A DNA stretch of 64,000 bases, taken from NCBI GenBank assembly GCA_036936605.1, contig JAUPFV010000003.1, positions 106,029,278 through 106,093,277 on the forward strand, in the 5' to 3' direction. The notes beneath the pieces were generated by a model that was given only the letters and a program-made list of their open reading frames with translations, ran no database searches and was not told the origin of the DNA. Below, piece after piece: positions 48,355 through 61,435 of this stretch. Both the position numbers and the translations under genes were made by a program. Position 1 is the stretch's first letter. Every line of letters begins with the position of its first letter. Origin of the DNA: Limnanthes douglasii subsp. nivea (lineage: Eukaryota > Streptophyta > Magnoliopsida > Brassicales > Limnanthaceae).

Positions 48355-49152
48355 CTATGGTAAGCTGTTGTACCATTTCAAAGCACTTCCCATAAAGGAT
48401 TGAGAGAAGGCTCTACAAAGAAGTTTGTCATCATCATCAAAATTCATCATCAAATTTTTAAACTGTTCCAGATAGTTGTCTGGATCTTTGCTCCCATCAT
48501 ACATCTCCATTTTAGTATTGTCAAACCTCTTAGGAAGGTTTCCGGACAGTATCTTGGATGACAATGGGGATTTCCTCCAATTCCAGCTAAGACTAAAAAC
48601 TGTGTCTACATCAGGTGTTGCGAAAATACCTGGCTCATCATGGAAAGCAAATGGATCCATCAGCAGCTGATCTACATGCCTACGACTATGGCTGTGGCTG
48701 TGAGACGACCCTTTTCCGAGATGCCTCTTTAATCTCCCATGCCTATCTCTCTTTCTTGAATATTTTTTAACCAACTTTTGTTTCTTCTTGGATCTCCCCT
48801 CATCACTGCTGGATGATAAGGACTCCTCAAGTCCATTCTTATTCAAGGAGCTACTAGAGGACTCAGACTCTGAGCTCTCCAACGGTTTGGACCGGTGAGA
48901 TTTCTTGGAGCTGACATGGGTATTTTTTGTGCTCAAGTGAGTCTTTGTTGATGGGTCATTCTCCATTGGATTTTCAGTATGGTGAATGGTTGACACTTTT
49001 GACTTTTTCTTCAAACCCATCTCTGCCTTTTTAGTGGCCTTCAATGCTTCTATTTCAGCTTTCAGCCTGTCTTGTTCTTCGGTCGGGTACTCATAGTTTT
49101 CTCCCACCACCTCCACCAAAGGTGATTGCACCGCTTGCTCGTCCGGATTCAT
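48355..49152 (-). pseudogene. Gypsy gag, N-terminal and core part
   Basis: The open frame extends upstream to 49197, but its first codon there is GTG. The first ATG is at 49152 (MNPDEQAVQS). A K/E-rich coiled-coil-like part and a Ser/Lys/Arg-rich linker (about 49000-48690) precede the conserved gag core (LPKRFDNTKMEMYDGSKDPD, YLEQFKNLMM, LLCRAFSQSFMGSALKWYNSLP). A TAG then interrupts the frame. Gag forms the particle that packages element RNA. Confidence 0.8.
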
Positions 49153-49219
49153 CCGAATTGGTTTTTCTTGTTGGTTTTGAATGCTAGATTCAGGCACCTT
49201 CTCCTCCCACTATAGTCGC

Positions 49220-49640
49220 CAATTTGGTGTGGTTTATTTTAAGATAAGGGTAATTTTGTCAAATGTTTTGGAGAGTTTTAAGGGTATTAAATGTTTGGAT
49301 GTTTTGTAGTGAGAGATTTAAGCTGCCTGGTTGTATTAAATGTTCATTACCCTCATTAATGAAAGTAGTTAGGTATTTATACCGTTAATTATGGACCCAT
49401 GGCCTTTCGGGTCAAGTTATGAAACCGGGTCAAGTTTAAGGACTCATTTACTTAATAAACTGTTTAGCATTTAGCTTAGTCAAAAAGGTGTTTATTTATT
49501 TAATACTTTTGTCCTATCCGGATAATTCAGTGGGCATTTATTGTCCGAATTACCCCTGTCTAGATTTCTTAGTGAGTAGTGGTGAACAAATCCGGACTCA
49601 TCAGTCTTTATTGTGAACAAACCCAAATTGTAGCCTAAAA
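49220..49640 (-). repeat. LTR-like region upstream of gypsy gag
   Basis: The sequence between the PBS-like site and the Athila-like fragment carries a TATA-type box in the minus orientation (near 49375) and ends ...AACCACA before CCAAAT and the PBS. It is named LTR by position only, since no partner copy was found. Confidence 0.5.
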
Positions 49641-49644
49641 CTCT

Positions 49645-51030
49645 TTGTCGATCTCAAAATATGCACTTCAATTTCCTTATGCAAGCCTGGAAAAGATACA
49701 AAACTTCAACGCTAATTTTTCTAAATTTCATGAAGGTTTTTGCAGCTTCAAAGTTAATATGCGTTTTGCAAAGTCGGCGGAATATATGTTTGAATACATG
49801 AAATTTCAGAGGACAATTTTTTCTCATGAAAATAAATTAAAAGATTTTGAGACGATTGTATTGGCAGAGGAATACAACACGTTGATTCAGAATAAATTGC
49901 CATCAATGCTAAAAGATCCATTGAATTTTACTATTTCTTATAAAAGTAGTAATATAAAGTTTGATAAATTTTTAGATGGCTTAGGCGCTAGTATCAATTA
50001 AATGCCTTTTTTTTATCTATATGAAATTAAGAATCATGAAACTGAAGGGTAAAAATGTTTCAGTACAGTTAGTTGATCGGTCTTTTGTATATTCTCCTTG
50101 GCATATTAGAAGATGTTTTGGTTAAGGTTGATAAATTTGTCTTTCCTACTGATTTTATAATTATTTACATGGATGTAGATAGATTTGTACCTATCATTTT
50201 AAAGAGACCAATTTAAGGAATTAATGAGCTAAATGGTACAAATGTTGCCTCGAAATGGGTAGCCGAGTTGGTGGAGTAATGCATACTCATGACCAAAGTT
50301 CATGAGTTAGAGTCCCTCTATAAACACTTTATTGGTTTGAGTCTGTCACCCTTGTGTGGTTTACCTTCTAGCGTTGGTTTGCAGACTAATGCGTCAGAAT
50401 GTGGGTTTACCTTGTGCGCACTCATTGAGTTGCGACTACGGGTTCCCTCCGGAAAATAATAAAGGGTACAAATGTTTCAGTACATTTAGCTGATAGGTCT
50501 CTTGTATATTTTAAAGGTATATAAAATATATTTATATTAAGGTTGATAAATTTGTAATTTATGTTGATTTTATAATTTTACTAATAGAGGAAGATAGATT
50601 TTTACTCATCGTTATAAGGATACCTCTCTTAGATACTGCTAGGACTGTGATTGATGTTGATATTGGAAAATTAATTTTATGAGTAGGGGATGAGCAAGTA
50701 GAGTTCAACACAATAGATGTTTTCAAGCTTCATAATGATGATAATGCTTGTTTGATTAATATAGGAGAAGCACCCAGTGATGAATACATACATAAGAAAC
50801 TTTCTCATCTTAGTTTATAAAATTTATTAGTGCATAATATACTAAATGAAATAAGGATTAAAACTAAAGAGGTTATGAATTGAATAAAAAAGTCTACCAT
50901 TTCAATCTAGGGATATTCAGACGTCGAAGTTAAATGATAAATCATCAAAAGCTCTAACATATAAGTTTAATTCAAACCCTTCACCCTCACGTTCAGTAAG
51001 TGTCATTTAAATGAACCTAACAATCATCCT
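49645..51030 (+). mobile_element. Athila-like gypsy fragment (gag end/protease region) with internal duplication
   Basis: The frame 49645-50001 contains EYNTLIQNKLPSMLKDPLNF and IKFDKFLDGLGASIN, typical of the retropepsin region of Athila elements (the usual CDLGASI aspartate is present). The continuation [10 protein letters not shown]...[11 protein letters not shown] occurs twice, at about 50040-50220 and 50470-50640. The second copy continues IPLLDTARTVIDVDIGKLIL and DEQVEFNTIDVF. A SINE lies at the junction of the two. Stops throughout. Confidence 0.7.
50235..50476 (+). mobile_element. tRNA-derived SINE (+ strand) with 12-bp target-site duplications
   Basis: The element is 50247-50464, flanked by GGTACAAATGTT at 50235-50246 and 50465-50476. 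It has a box A-like TAGCCGAGTTGG (50260-50271) and a box B-like AGTTAGAGTCC (50305-50315), as in RNA polymerase III promoters. The body is shared with the minus-strand copy at 20646-20846 (TTGTGTGGTTTACCTTCTAG, GCGTTGGTTTGCAG, GTGCGCACTCATTG, GGGTTCCCTCCGG). It lacks a long A tail (ends GGAAAATAATAAAG). Confidence 0.9.
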
Positions 51031-51671
51031 CATATCACTAATATGTCTTCGAGTTATGCAGATCAAAAGGAATTGTTGAAGGTGTTGGGACAGGTCAAGG
51101 AAACCATAGGTTTGATTATAATGGATAAATGTGAGATAAACCCTCTCAATCATCATATTAAGATTCTAATTAAGGAAGTCTACAACTCGCTAACAATTTA
51201 TCAGACCCAACTAAATCTAACTAGGAAGAAAAAACAAGTTTTAGAAACTAGTCGTGGTCTAAATTGGTAGATATGTCGTTTCAAAGAAAATGATTAAATT
51301 GTTTTAAGATATCGAATTTCAAAGAAAGAAGGTTTATCCGTTGAATAAAAATTAGCTTAATTATTTAATAATATTTTCAAAATAACATTGTTCATTGTAT
51401 TATTTATCTTTACTGTTCACTTTTGAAGGTACTGTTTGTTTCTCACAGTACGATTCATTTTTGGAAGAAAAAAACATTGTTCACTGTATTTTTCATTTTT
51501 TTAAGAAAACCATTTTTTAATTTTTAGGTATTTTTTATTTTTATTTTTATTTTTATTTTTATTTTTTGGGGCGTATCAAAACTTCGCATTTAGATTTTAT
51601 GATATTTCCATCACTTGATCTTCTATTTTTTTCACTTGTCTTTTGACAGAATCAACTAGCTTATTTTCCTA
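51031..51671. other. Unassigned region with a (TTTTTA)n tract
   Basis: A 75-codon frame at 51043-51270 (MSSSYADQKELLKVLG) has no recognised domain and is weakly supported. CATTGTTCA(C/T)TGTAT phrases recur near 51388 and 51475. A TTTTTA-type simple repeat fills about 51531-51567. Confidence 0.4.
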
Positions 51672-52275
51672 TAACTCTAATTCGACAATTTCGACCCCAA
51701 ATATATTTATCATGTACTATTGTTCCTTAATCTATATTGTTTTATTCTTAATATCTGGGAAATATTATATTTTAGGTGTGGCCATAGTGGAAATTGGTGA
51801 ATATAAATATCATAAAATTAATTTTTTATAATCATTTAGTATTACTTAATGTATATTTTAGAACCTTGTAGATTAATTCAAACTTGTGAAGTGGTTTTAA
51901 GTTTAAAGATTTAATAATTGAATGTTTCGATTTTCATTTGAGTAAGTGTTTAGATTTTGTTGTGTCCAGAAGATATTAAATTGAATTATATTGTAAATTT
52001 TATTTGAGTATATTTTTAATTAATTTACTCTTATAATAAATGTTTTCTGGAAAATTTACTAAGTAGCTCGATCTCTTTTTAATCTCGTCGAGATTCGTGT
52101 ACCAAAGGAAAAGAGTTATGATAATTTTTATATATGGTCTCTCTTCTTTTATAGTTTAATTAGTCTAAGTGAGTAAATATTTAGAGGTACTTCATCACTA
52201 CCAACTAGGAGGGATGTTATTGATCTAAAACTCATTAATTAGTTAGGATATTTAATCGGATATTGAACAAGTAAC

Positions 52276-52297
52276 ATATATATATATATATATATAT
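52276..52297. repeat. (TA)n microsatellite (A2)
   Basis: Counterpart of 4291-4313, of similar length. Confidence 0.9.
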
Positions 52298-53605
52298 CAT
52301 TCCTTTTCTAACTTTATATACTTAAATAGTTGTATAGTCCATCAACTATCCAATTTTCTTTCATTTAGTCTTTCGACTTTAAAATCACCCTCTTGATCTC
52401 TAAAGTTGGAAAAATTTATAAATTTAGTCTTTGACTTGGCGAGGGACTATACAGCGATTTAAGCCTAACTTTATATGTTCTTTGGTGCTTTGTCACCTAA
52501 TGAATTAGTCAACTTGCTTGGAATTCATTGATTGTCACATAGAAAAAAGAATGATATTTATATATAACAGAAAATAAAAAATAAAAATACCGATGAAAAA
52601 AAATAAAAAATACAATTGACAATTGTTAAAAATAAAATTTATATTATTTCGATTTATTAATTAAACGTTTGAAAAATATTCAAGTGAATAGTATATAATT
52701 AAAGTTTAATTTTTTTCGAAGTATGTTTTAAAAAAATTAGATTTCTTCAAATTTTTATCAATAACAAGAGGTTAGGAATTTTTGAATTTATTCATGAACT
52801 AGTTTTGAAATTTTAAAAAAAAAAATTGATCTTAATTTATACCATAGAAGAAAATAAAAGTTAAGGACTTGAAGACACATAAATAGATAATAAAAAGAAG
52901 AAAGATAAAAAAAATTGAGAACTAATTAATCGAGGATCAAGAGTAAATATTTTAATCTCTAAAAAATTATAAATTATAAATATTTAATTTTAAATAATAA
53001 GTTAATTCTTTGTTTTTATTTAATAGTGATTATAATTTCATTCATATACATATGAGTTTTATTTATAGAAGACTAGGATTTAGTAAAAAACTCGTAACTC
53101 TCCATATAAATAAAATCATAAAACATTAAACAAAAGGATCCAAGTAGATACAAGATCAAACCATATTCTTTTATTATTATTTTTACTTTATTAATTTTTT
53201 TTTAATATTTGTCTAATAAACACGATTATAATGAACTAATTCTATTTTTCCGGGGTTAAAAAATCTTTGTATATATATATTTATCATGAATTAAATTAAA
53301 TTTAAATTTTATATTTAATTATTTTTTAGGATTAGACTTAATGTTTTCAATTTCCTACGCGATTAATTGATTGATAATAGACTTAGGTTGAGACCGAGAG
53401 GTAAAATCTAATCATGAACTATACTAATACTACTTAGTTGAATGAATAGTACACTACACTCTTGATCTAGTAAAGTAAGAACTAGATTCTTAGGTTCTAT
53501 GACGCATTTGTAAGAGGTATGAGTTTAGAGGTACAACTAATCATACAAAAAAGTTAGTTATTTGAAATCGAGAGATAACGGCAACACCCACAAAGAGAAC
53601 TTGAC

Positions 53606-56600
53606 TTTTTTTAAAATTAGCATTGGTACTAATAAGCCTTGAAGGCTGAATTTGTACATAGATATTATCCCACGTTGAGCTAGTTCTTGATCATAAAACA
53701 AGTACTGTTTTGATCTCAAATTTGGAAAAAAATTAAAAAATTTAGTCTCAAGTGAAGATTTTTTCCATTTGAACTTGATCCATTCGATCTTCATGTAGAA
53801 TTGATGAAAGCTTTCTTGAAAATATTTGCAGATGGGTGATTGCAATCTGAATCTTCGTGAAGACTTTGGAGGTTTTTTTTTGGATTATTGCTTCCAGTTC
53901 TCATTGATGATTTCCAAGTTGACTGAAATCTGCAGATCCTTTAATTTCTTCAGCAATGCCTCAGCTATATCTCACCAACCATTATCCTTGTGTTTTTAGC
54001 TATATTCTTGTAAATAAAACATAATATGTGTTGGTCAAGTATATAACCTACTTACCAATTGTTAGAATATCAATATATCAGTATCTCAATACAACGTAGT
54101 GCCAAATAACAGCATGAAGGTGGTCAATTGACTCTGTATTGTTACAAAATTGGCATTTTGAAGCTAATATGAAAATTTTATTTTACCTTTAAGAATTCTC
54201 CAAAGAGTAAATGAACACTTCATTATAGTAATTGAATTTCAAATCTTATTGAAAATTAGTGATAGATGCTCTTTGGTTCTTAATTTTTCTAAGGTGTCTT
54301 TAAAGTTGAATAAACCAGATTGGAAGGAACCTCATTTGAAAGAATCTGGTCTATCGTCATGAAGGTTGAACTGAGTTATTCAATTAATGTCCGTTGTAGT
54401 AACATTTTATTTAAGCTTATTCAAGTTCCAAGTTTTGTTTGCCCAAAAATGATAAATTTTATCATTGTTGTACCAGAGATTATTTTCATCATAAAAAACT
54501 TTATGAGAAGATGGATGTGACTCCAACTCTCAAGCCATACATCTATATTGTCATTGTCAACTTTACAAAAAAATAAAAGGGCTCATGTATCTCTCTTATA
54601 TTAATCGGTTTTTTTGAAATTTTTGAATCATTTACTTTTATGTTGATCTATAAGAGGTGTTTATTTGGACAATATATAGAAGTCTTTGGCTAAATTTGGG
54701 CCCAAAAAATGTTAACCAACCCTAAAAAATGGGGTGTTTTTGAACTTTTATTATTTTACCCTTACCCCGACGGTTGAACCCTTCTCAACCGGCGGGTGGG
54801 ACCTTCTCACCCACTGGGTTAAGCTTCCCCATCGGTTGAGAGGGTTTCAACCGTCGGGATAAAAGGATAATTTTGGTACGCTTTTACATTTTGGGGATGG
54901 TTATCGCGAGTGGCCCAAATTTAGCCACAACCTATATGGAATGCATCAGTTTTAAACAAAGGGTTTGATGGTTTCTAAATGTAAACCAGAGTTTACATGA
55001 GAAAGTATTTTGAATGTCTAAGTGCTTTCTGAAATTTAAACAATTTTCTTCATTAGATTTACTGAGGTTTGACTAGTTAGATTAAATAATGACATATATG
55101 TCTTCTTTTGACCCCAAATAAATTTGTTTAAAAGTCTGTAAATTCTATCAATTATAGTTTTAAGGAGGCAGTAGCTTTGTATAGTAGTATGGGATTACCA
55201 TAAGTACACTCTGAATTAATATCATCCTACCACCAAAATTCTTCCTTATTTTGCTAGTTATTTCATCAAAATAATATATTTTATTACTTGGATGAATATT
55301 AATACCCAGATATTTGATTGGAAGGTCGCTACGATGAAAACCAATAAGGTTCTTTATAGAAATGTTAGCAGTTCTTTAAAAGGTATGGGAAGTTATGAAG
55401 ATAGATCTTTTTTTGTTTATGAGTTGGCCATAATTTTTTTGATAATGATACAAAAAGTCCTAAAATCTTTTAATATTATTCATTGATCAATTCATAAATA
55501 TTATTATGTTATCTGCATAACCAAGACACGGGATTGCGATGTTACTTCTTGACTAATACTTCATATTTTGGTTTTCCAGGAAAAAATTTTGATTCATTCA
55601 GCAATAATAAATGGACTGGGTGACAATGGATCACCCTGTCTCACATCATTGGAAAAGTTTAATAATCATAAAGAGTACCATTAATGATAAGCGAAAAGTG
55701 AGAATTGATTATACATTTTTTACTAGCTCAATGAACTTGTTATCAAACCCAAATCAAGACAAAAGTTTTTAAGATAAATTGTATTGATACCTATTAAAAG
55801 CTTGTCCATATCTAGTTTAAAAATTATATTTCCACCTCATATATTTTCCGTTAAGTCACGAGTCAATTCATGAGAAATCAACATATGTTCGTTAATGTTT
55901 CTATTTGTCACAAATCCTCCATGATCAACAGATATGCTTTTAGGCAGAAGGGTAGCCATCTATTGTTGATCAATTTCGATAAAATTCTGTTAAAAATATT
56001 ACATAGGCTAATTGGTCTAAAATCACTCCATGTTCTAAGGGAATCTTTTCTTTGGAATCAAAGATAAAGCAGTTTCACATACTTTCATAGGAGCAGCTTG
56101 TCCATTAAAGTAATTTTCAATTGCATGACAAATGTCTTTTTTTATTACGTTCCAATAAGTTGTGTAAAACTTTGTGTTAAAACCACCAATTCGAATCACG
56201 CTATTAGGGTTGAGAGATTACATAGTTTTTAAATTTTCAACTTTTGTTAGAGAATATGTAAAAATAATTTATTTTGATCTGTGATTATATTTGGTAAAGT
56301 ATTTTGAAAATATTCAAAATTGTTTTGAGATGTTTGGGAGTTTAGAATAAATTAAAAATGATCAACAGTTAGCTTTCCTATAGTGTATTGGTCATCAATC
56401 CATGAATCATCATTCATGGATCTTTTTTTTCTTTCATAATAGTTGTGGAAACATGATGTATTTATGTCTCTATTTTTTTCCCGTAATTTTACAACTTTTT
56501 GTTCTCAGAATGCTTTTTCTTTGGCCATCAATTTAGGTGGTTTGCTTTGCCTTTACAAAGACTAATCCTATCTTTAATGGTTTGAGATTTTTCCTAACAT

Positions 56601-58505
56601 GTTTGAATGTATTTAACTTCATCTTCTGCATTTGTTAAACCATCAAATATATTAACAAAAGTATCCTAATTCTAATGTTTTAGTTTGTTATTTAACCTTT
56701 TTAGCTTGGACTAGAAAACCTGTAAAGGTGTGCGCATAATGTTTAGAGACCAATTATTTTCTATAGTTTTTAAGAACTCTTGATGTAGAACCACATATTA
56801 AGGAATTTAAAACTTGATTTAGGTTTGTTTGAGTTTTTTGAGATAGCTAAACATAATTATGAATAATCTGAGCCAGTTTTGGCCAGATGTTTCACCATTG
56901 TGATATTAAAATTGTCACACCATGAAGCATTTTATAATGGAATTTATAATATTTTCTAAACTCTATTGTTAGTCCAAGTCAATTTAGAACTAAAAAACCA
57001 GCATCTTCAAACTCACACTTCGTGATTATTTCATTAAAATATTCAATCTTGTTTTCACACAAAGATGTACAAAATAATTGTTCATCTGATGAAGCAATTA
57101 CATTTAAATCTCCAAACACTAACCATTCTTGGTTAGTGCTGGAAATTTCATTCCGTTTTTTTCACAAATCAGATCTTAATGATCTGGTGCATTTGGAATA
57201 TATGATTGAAACAAAGAATTTTTTATTGACCATAGGATGTTCAACAGATAGGTGAAATATTTTTTCATGATCCATTAATGTGGTAATCTGGAAGTACACT
57301 TTCGAGATTACCCAAATTTTGTTAATATTGTTTGCACGGCATGAATAAAATTTGAATATTTTAACTATTTGATCAAGTATGTCAGAATTTATCATTGGCT
57401 CTTATATAGAAATTAAGTCAATTCTTTCAGATTCAATTATTGACTTAATCTTTCTTATTGTACCCATGTTTCTATTCCTCCTGACATTCAAGTTTAGTAC
57501 TTTTATAGACATTTAAATATTGAGTTTGAGTAACTAGATGAACCATTTGAAGGATTCATAATTGTATTTATAGGACCTCTAGTAGTTTTTTATTTAACGT
57601 TTTTAGTATTTTTATTTTTGGAGTCTTTTGGAGCAATTTCCTATGTTTTTTTATTTCATTGATGGCCACATACATTTTATTTTTCTTTCTAATTTTGAGT
57701 GACATTTTCATAGGTTCTTTATTTACAGGGTTAAAAGATTCTGAGTCAAAATCAAGATTTTAATATTCATTGGTGCTAAAGATGTTACTTATCTCTAATG
57801 TATGAATAGCTTGTATTATTTCAAAATTTTGTGTTATTGTTTCTACATTGTCATCCTTCTATTTGTTGAGAATTGAAAGATTAAGAATTTTCAATGTTGG
57901 GGATTTGTTAATATTGTTAACTATTTTTTATTCAGCTTTTTCATTTGTTTGAGAGTTATCTTGATTAACTTGTTTAGAATTTTCTTATGTTTGAGATGTT
58001 TGAACAATAATAGATTTAACTTTATTGTTTTGTTTAGGGATGCATATTTTAGATGTATTATGAATTGTTTTATCTATTTTATTAATGGTTTTGTTGATGG
58101 TAACAAGATTTGTACCATTGTTGTTTAATGATTTTTTGCAGTCATTATATTGATGTCCTAAATGTTTTCACTTTTTGCAATAGAAAGTTCTGTCACTGTA
58201 TTGTATATGTTGCCAAAGCCCTTCCCTGCACCAAATTTAAATCATATATTTTAAGGGAATAGTTGGAAAACATCAAGCTCAAAGCACGCCCTACATCAAT
58301 TGAATATGTCCCGATTTTGTTTGAGAACTCATATAGAAAGTGGTTTGCCAATATGGTTTTTGTATTATGTAAAACCATCTCATGATTGTATATATACTCA
58401 GGAACACAGGGAAAAGAAACCCGGACAGAGGTTATATCGAAAAAAAATATCGTATTGAGTATCTTCATGTTCTAATGAGACCAAAATGATTAAAAATTAA
58501 ACCAA
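53606..58505 (-). mobile_element. Decayed 5'-truncated L1-type LINE (A2 copy)
   Basis: Same element as 5622-10950. An ORF1 piece lies at 58468-58193 (SVRVSFPCVPEYIYN). The ORF2 start is near 57518, with RT remnants near 56060-55600. It carries the MITE at 54682-54932 and a deletion of about 420 bp relative to A1. No open frame of useful length remains. Confidence 0.78.
54682..54932. mobile_element. Mutator-type MITE (A2 copy)
   Basis: 251 bp at the same LINE position as 7128-7376. The right flank is TATATGGAA (54933-54941) and the left is TATATAGAA (54673-54681), one change from perfect. The inner pairs CAACCGGCGGGTGGGA and CTCAACC...GGTTGAG favour a hairpin. Confidence 0.85.
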
Positions 58506-58539
58506 ATCATTTGTGCATGATTATCTTTGTACTAACTAT

Positions 58540-60850
58540 CGTGAATATCTATGGATATTTCCTTAAACTGAGCATTTGTTTCTAAATTTTTCTCTCCAAA
58601 CTCAACATCTGCAAAGAACCTTATTATTCTCATCTTAAATGTTTTTTTAGTGAAAGTAGTATAAAATCTAAAACCCATTGAATGATCAGAATATTTATTT
58701 TAACACCTAACTATCTTAGATTCACATTTCTTTTCATTCGGTTTTTAAGGTTTTGCCTCAAATAGACATACTCAAACATATCAATGATTTAAACTTGGCT
58801 TGTACCCAGTTCAAACCTCATGTAGGGTTGTAAGGTTTTTTTTATAAAAAATATTTATAAAATATGCAACACGTTGTATAATTTCATTCTAAAGTGATAA
58901 TTGTATAATTGAATGACTAATCATACTTTTCATAATAGCTTTAGTTATACGGTTGCGCCTCTCAGATACTATATTTATGTTGCGCGAATCTAGATTTTGA
59001 ATTGAGGAACCATACCATACTTTTCTATGACGTTGATCATATAAATCGTCATATATGTCATAGTACTTACCACCACGGTCAAATTTGACACAGTTAATGC
59101 TCTTACCAAGTTATTTTTCAATCTTCGTCTTAACAATTATGAACTTGTTAAGGATTTTCATGAATAATATATAGATACTTATATCAAGATACATCATCTA
59201 TAAATAATATGAAATACTGCTACATGTTCTAAAAACGATAAAGAATGATCCACATTTAATACTTTTTTTATGCACCTAACATCTTCACTTTAATGTATTT
59301 TTCATTGATGTCTTCAATGAAAAATATGAAGTTTAAAAAATCAAATGAACCTAAGAAACCTTCAACGACAAGCTTATACATACATACCTTATATATATGA
59401 CTTAAGCCTTTGGGTCAATGATTTTCTAGAACGTTCCGTCCTACAATTCAGTTTATCAGATACTTGTAAGTCTATTGCTTCTTTGTGATGGACGATAATA
59501 TTTAATAAATAAAATATCATTCACTGTTAAATAACTAGTGTTTATCATATTATGTATAGAAATAGTCATTTGATTATTCCCTACAAGACATGATTATCCA
59601 AATGTGTACATATAAAAGTACTTTTAAATAAAATATATGTTCATTAGAAAGCAACAACTGAAAATCACAAATGACATAAACTAAACACGAATTATCTAAT
59701 ATCCTATCAATGGATATTTTTACTACCACTGAGGCTTAAGATTCTTATATTATCATGTATATAAATACAAACATGAGTCATTAGATCCGTATCAACCCAT
59801 CATGTGTTTTATTGTAACTGAAACTAAATTGACTTCTAAACATACCAGAGTTAGGAGATTTCTTTCACCTTTCATATAAGCATGATACTTTTCACATTTA
59901 TTTTTTAGATATCTTGTCTTATTATATAAGAAACATCAGCATGCAATAGGTGATTCATTAGATTTATTTACTCTTAAACGGAAGCCTTATTAACAGCTAC
60001 AATATACTTTATATATATTTCTGTCTCATGTTGAGAAATTACCATATGCACCTCAAGATGTTATAGTTTTAAATTTTTCTCTTCTTTATTAGTATGAGAA
60101 ATCATTTCACTAACTGGTCATTCATATTGGCAGTTATAAGTTATTAAACATCTGAGGTAAATAAAAAACATGAACCCTAATGCAACTTTCTCGAGAGGTT
60201 TAACTTTAAGGGGCTACAACTTTGAGACGATCATGGACATCTCGATAGTAGATTATTGTATTATCCTCTTGTCATTAAACTTCATTATGGATATATGAAA
60301 CAATAGTATTTGAATCTCTATTTTTTTATTATTTGCAATGCTTTTATTAAATTTTGTGAGAGAGTATGGGTGATCTCAGTCGGGACAGTCATACAGAATA
60401 TCAAAGGTTTTCATTGTTTTATGATTTCTAAGCATAGTTATATGACTTTTCCTATTCCTAAAAGAAATTCTCCTTGTGATAACTATCTTCAGTGAGCGGT
60501 GTGGGATATTTAGTCCTTAATGTTAGGTCAAAATCATGACAGTTCAAATATAATTGTATATCATATGTTTACTGGAAAAAAAAATTACCCATGTAAATTA
60601 GAAAGTTTATACGGTTGTACTCATACCATGGCTTTATTATGATTAGATATTGGACAACTAAACCTAGTGATAAGCGAATTTTTAAAATGTTGCAAAACAA
60701 TGTATGCATATAAGTTACAAAAGTATTAGGCATTAATTGGCTGATTAGATGGTACTCAATGTATCTCATATTAAAAAATATTTTGTTTTCTTAAATACTT
60801 GTTGCTCGTGTAGAAAAAATGAATGAACCAAACTATAACATATTACCGAG
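58540..60850 (-). mobile_element. Decayed Ty1/copia relict (A2 copy)
   Basis: Counterpart of 10964-13250. It holds the same integrase text (the complement of CACCACGGTCAAATTTGAC near 59075) and the zinc-knuckle-like region near 59950. No LTRs seen. Confidence 0.65.
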
Positions 60851-61435
60851 TTTAAGTGGGTGATATTTTACGTACAAAGTTTGTACGAGGTTTGAATTGT
60901 TTTTCTATATGATTAAAAAAATCTTATACTAAATTTTTAACAATAAAATTATTTTTGGTAAATTGAAATATCAAAATTATATTGTCTGATTGGTTAAAAT
61001 CTTCCATTGATTGTTAGAGAAATGATTTGAAAACTATGAAAAAGTTCTAAAAATGACTTCAAAACTATGAAAAAGTTTGAGGAGTATCCTATACCATTTA
61101 TAGTTCTTTAAAAACTGTGATTTCATTGTATACAATATATAAACTAACTTTGTTAGAGTTTTTATTTCTTAGTCGTTAATGGATTCGGCACTTCAAATAA
61201 AATAAATAAAAAATTGTAAATATTTTTATGATTTGTCTGGTAAGTACGGATTTAGAATAATTTTTTTTATAATTATAGTAATTGTTTTTATTATTTAAAA
61301 TATGCTACCAGATTCTGATGTTTTTTATTTTAACAACAAAATAACAAAAAAATTTAATTCAAACTATATATTTATTTAAAATATTATATTTTATCAAATC
61401 GATTTGAACTTAAATTAACCGTTAGTGGAAATCAA

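Larger units (their letters stand above)
43010..49640 (-). mobile_element. Ty3/gypsy element, Tat lineage, inactivated
   Basis: On the minus strand: an LTR-like region (49640-49220) with a GGTATAAATACC box; a primer-binding-site-like TGGCGACTATAGTGGG just inside at about 49201-49217 (the form seen in Tat/Ogre elements, complementary to an arginine tRNA type); then gag, protease, RT, RNase H, a second (archaeal-type) RNase H, integrase and a 3' untranslated region with a repeated AAAGTCCTTGGATGG (43019 and 43094, + strand). No matching 3' LTR was found, so the 3' end is truncated or replaced. Stops, frameshifts and a changed catalytic residue make it non-autonomous. Confidence 0.88.
51672..61435. 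repeat. Block A2: second copy of the 10-kb direct repeat
   Basis: Collinear with 3664-13899. Homology ends at GGAAATCAA (61435), and the following CAGGTAGTG has no counterpart after A1. It lacks about 420 bp near 54090 (LINE RNase H). The (TA)n tract is at 52276-52297. Confidence 0.9.

Noticed and set aside
43010..49640. Endogenous plant pararetrovirus (caulimovirus) insertion
   Set aside because: An integrase, an aRH and a tRNA-Arg-type primer site are present and no movement-protein-like sequence is seen. It is a Tat-type gypsy element.
50247..50330. A tRNA gene, from box A and box B-like motifs
   Set aside because: No cloverleaf or acceptor stem could be drawn, and the segment is part of a 218-bp repeated element with target-site repeats, so it is the head of a SINE.
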